From contig OZ007508.1 of the NCBI GenBank assembly GCA_963931865.1, positions 13,142,781 to 13,206,780 of the forward strand: a stretch of DNA of 64,000 nucleotides, read 5' to 3'. The notes below the pieces were generated by a model, which worked only from the letters and a program-made list of their open reading frames with translations, ran no database searches and was not told the DNA's origin. Each line of letters begins with the position of its first letter. The first letter of the stretch is position 1. This stretch comes from Axinella damicornis. Its lineage: Eukaryota > Porifera > Demospongiae > Axinellida > Axinellidae. Position numbers and translations under genes: made by a program. Below are positions 63,300-64,000 of this stretch, in pieces.

Positions 63300-64000
63300 A
63301 ACCACAATTCAATAATCATACTCCCACTATGAATGCATTCATGGAAACTATAATATGCTTACGTAATGGCAGTTTGATGGTCAGTAGGAGCAGCTGCATA
63401 ACTTCCTGCTTCTACTTCCTTTTCCACTGCAACCACATGACTAACATAACAGGTTATTCAAGACCCCACTGTACTTCCACTGGGGTTTTCCGCACCTGTA
63501 TATTATTCATACTCTGCTCATCTGTGTTGATACTATTCACGCACAATGTAAGCACGAAGACGGGGTATGAATTCAGTCTTACCTTACTGCTGGCAATGAA
63601 TGGAGACAGGATGCAGCCTGCAGCAGACGCAAAGTTGGAGGTTCAGACATGAATGTGCTAGCTATTTGGGTGTCCTCCGTCTGTTCACATGCATAATGAC
63701 ATCACTAGCTCAGGCCCAGCCTATGAGAACATCCATAGAGTCCAGCACAGCTTCAGAGAGCAGAGCAACATTATGAAACTACGTGTCAAGAATGTGTTTA
63801 GATTTCAGACCATGTACTGTAAATGTATCCAGGGTGCATATGGCTTGCAATACCCTTGGTCTTTTCCCTCTGTTGTAGTAATTATACGGGTCAGATTACA
63901 CCCGCAAAGAGTGGACAGTTTCTAATCTGCAGGTGATGTCTGTGAAAAGTAACATATGGAATAACCAATACCCATAGTTGGTACCTAACTGGTGGCCCAA
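63300..64000. other. Upstream of FReD gene, right edge of window
   Basis: No exon recognised on either strand; short open frames only. Confidence 0.35.

Overview
The window is animal genomic DNA with spliced genes, long repeat-filled introns and GT-AG exon borders. No bacterial, viral or organellar gene was seen. Two-Ig-domain receptors, a receptor tyrosine phosphatase, a secreted fibrinogen-domain protein, and intergenic DNA full of short palindromic words (TGCATGCA, GTACGTAC, AGCTAGCT) would suit a non-bilaterian marine invertebrate, perhaps a sponge. That placement is inference and weakly supported.

Layout. (1) About 1-15.7 kb holds receptor gene 1 on +: a signal-peptide exon, five exons encoding two Ig domains, and one last exon carrying a stalk, a transmembrane helix and a tail with three ITIM-consensus tyrosine motifs, ending at 14369. 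(2) About 16.04-25.7 kb is a second copy of the same block. Its five Ig exons encode almost the same protein (7 differences in about 173 residues by eye), but the transmembrane/ITIM exon is missing. (3) From 24.5 kb the second copy continues on + into a Ser/Thr/Pro stalk, another transmembrane exon, a long charged cytoplasmic linker, a wedge-like segment and a PTP catalytic domain built from many small exons. Motifs [48 protein letters not shown] and VVHC appear in the right order. The last exon in the window stops just after the catalytic Cys at 59992, so the 3' end lies outside. (4) At 62.25-63.18 kb on the minus strand is an intronless fibrinogen-related secreted protein with a TATA box, lying inside or just beyond the last PTP intron.

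Main reading: this is a tandem pair of receptors with nearly the same two-Ig ectodomain but different interiors, one an ITIM-like tail and the other a tyrosine phosphatase. All cassette borders are phase 1, so the cassettes could be swapped or joined without breaking frame. If the ectodomains bind the same ligand, one receptor could supply phosphotyrosine docking sites and the other could remove phosphate. That functional link is inference.

The rest is intron or intergenic DNA dominated by mobile-element remnants (TA-flanked MITEs, TTAA-flanked elements, hAT-like TIR elements, large foldback palindromes, a LINE reverse-transcriptase relic), minisatellites and long C/T, CA, GT and CCCT tracts. 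Most open frames in those tracts are repeat artefacts and are not called as genes. The N-terminal exon connections of both receptors are unresolved. All exon borders were read by eye from splice consensus and phase, without transcript data.
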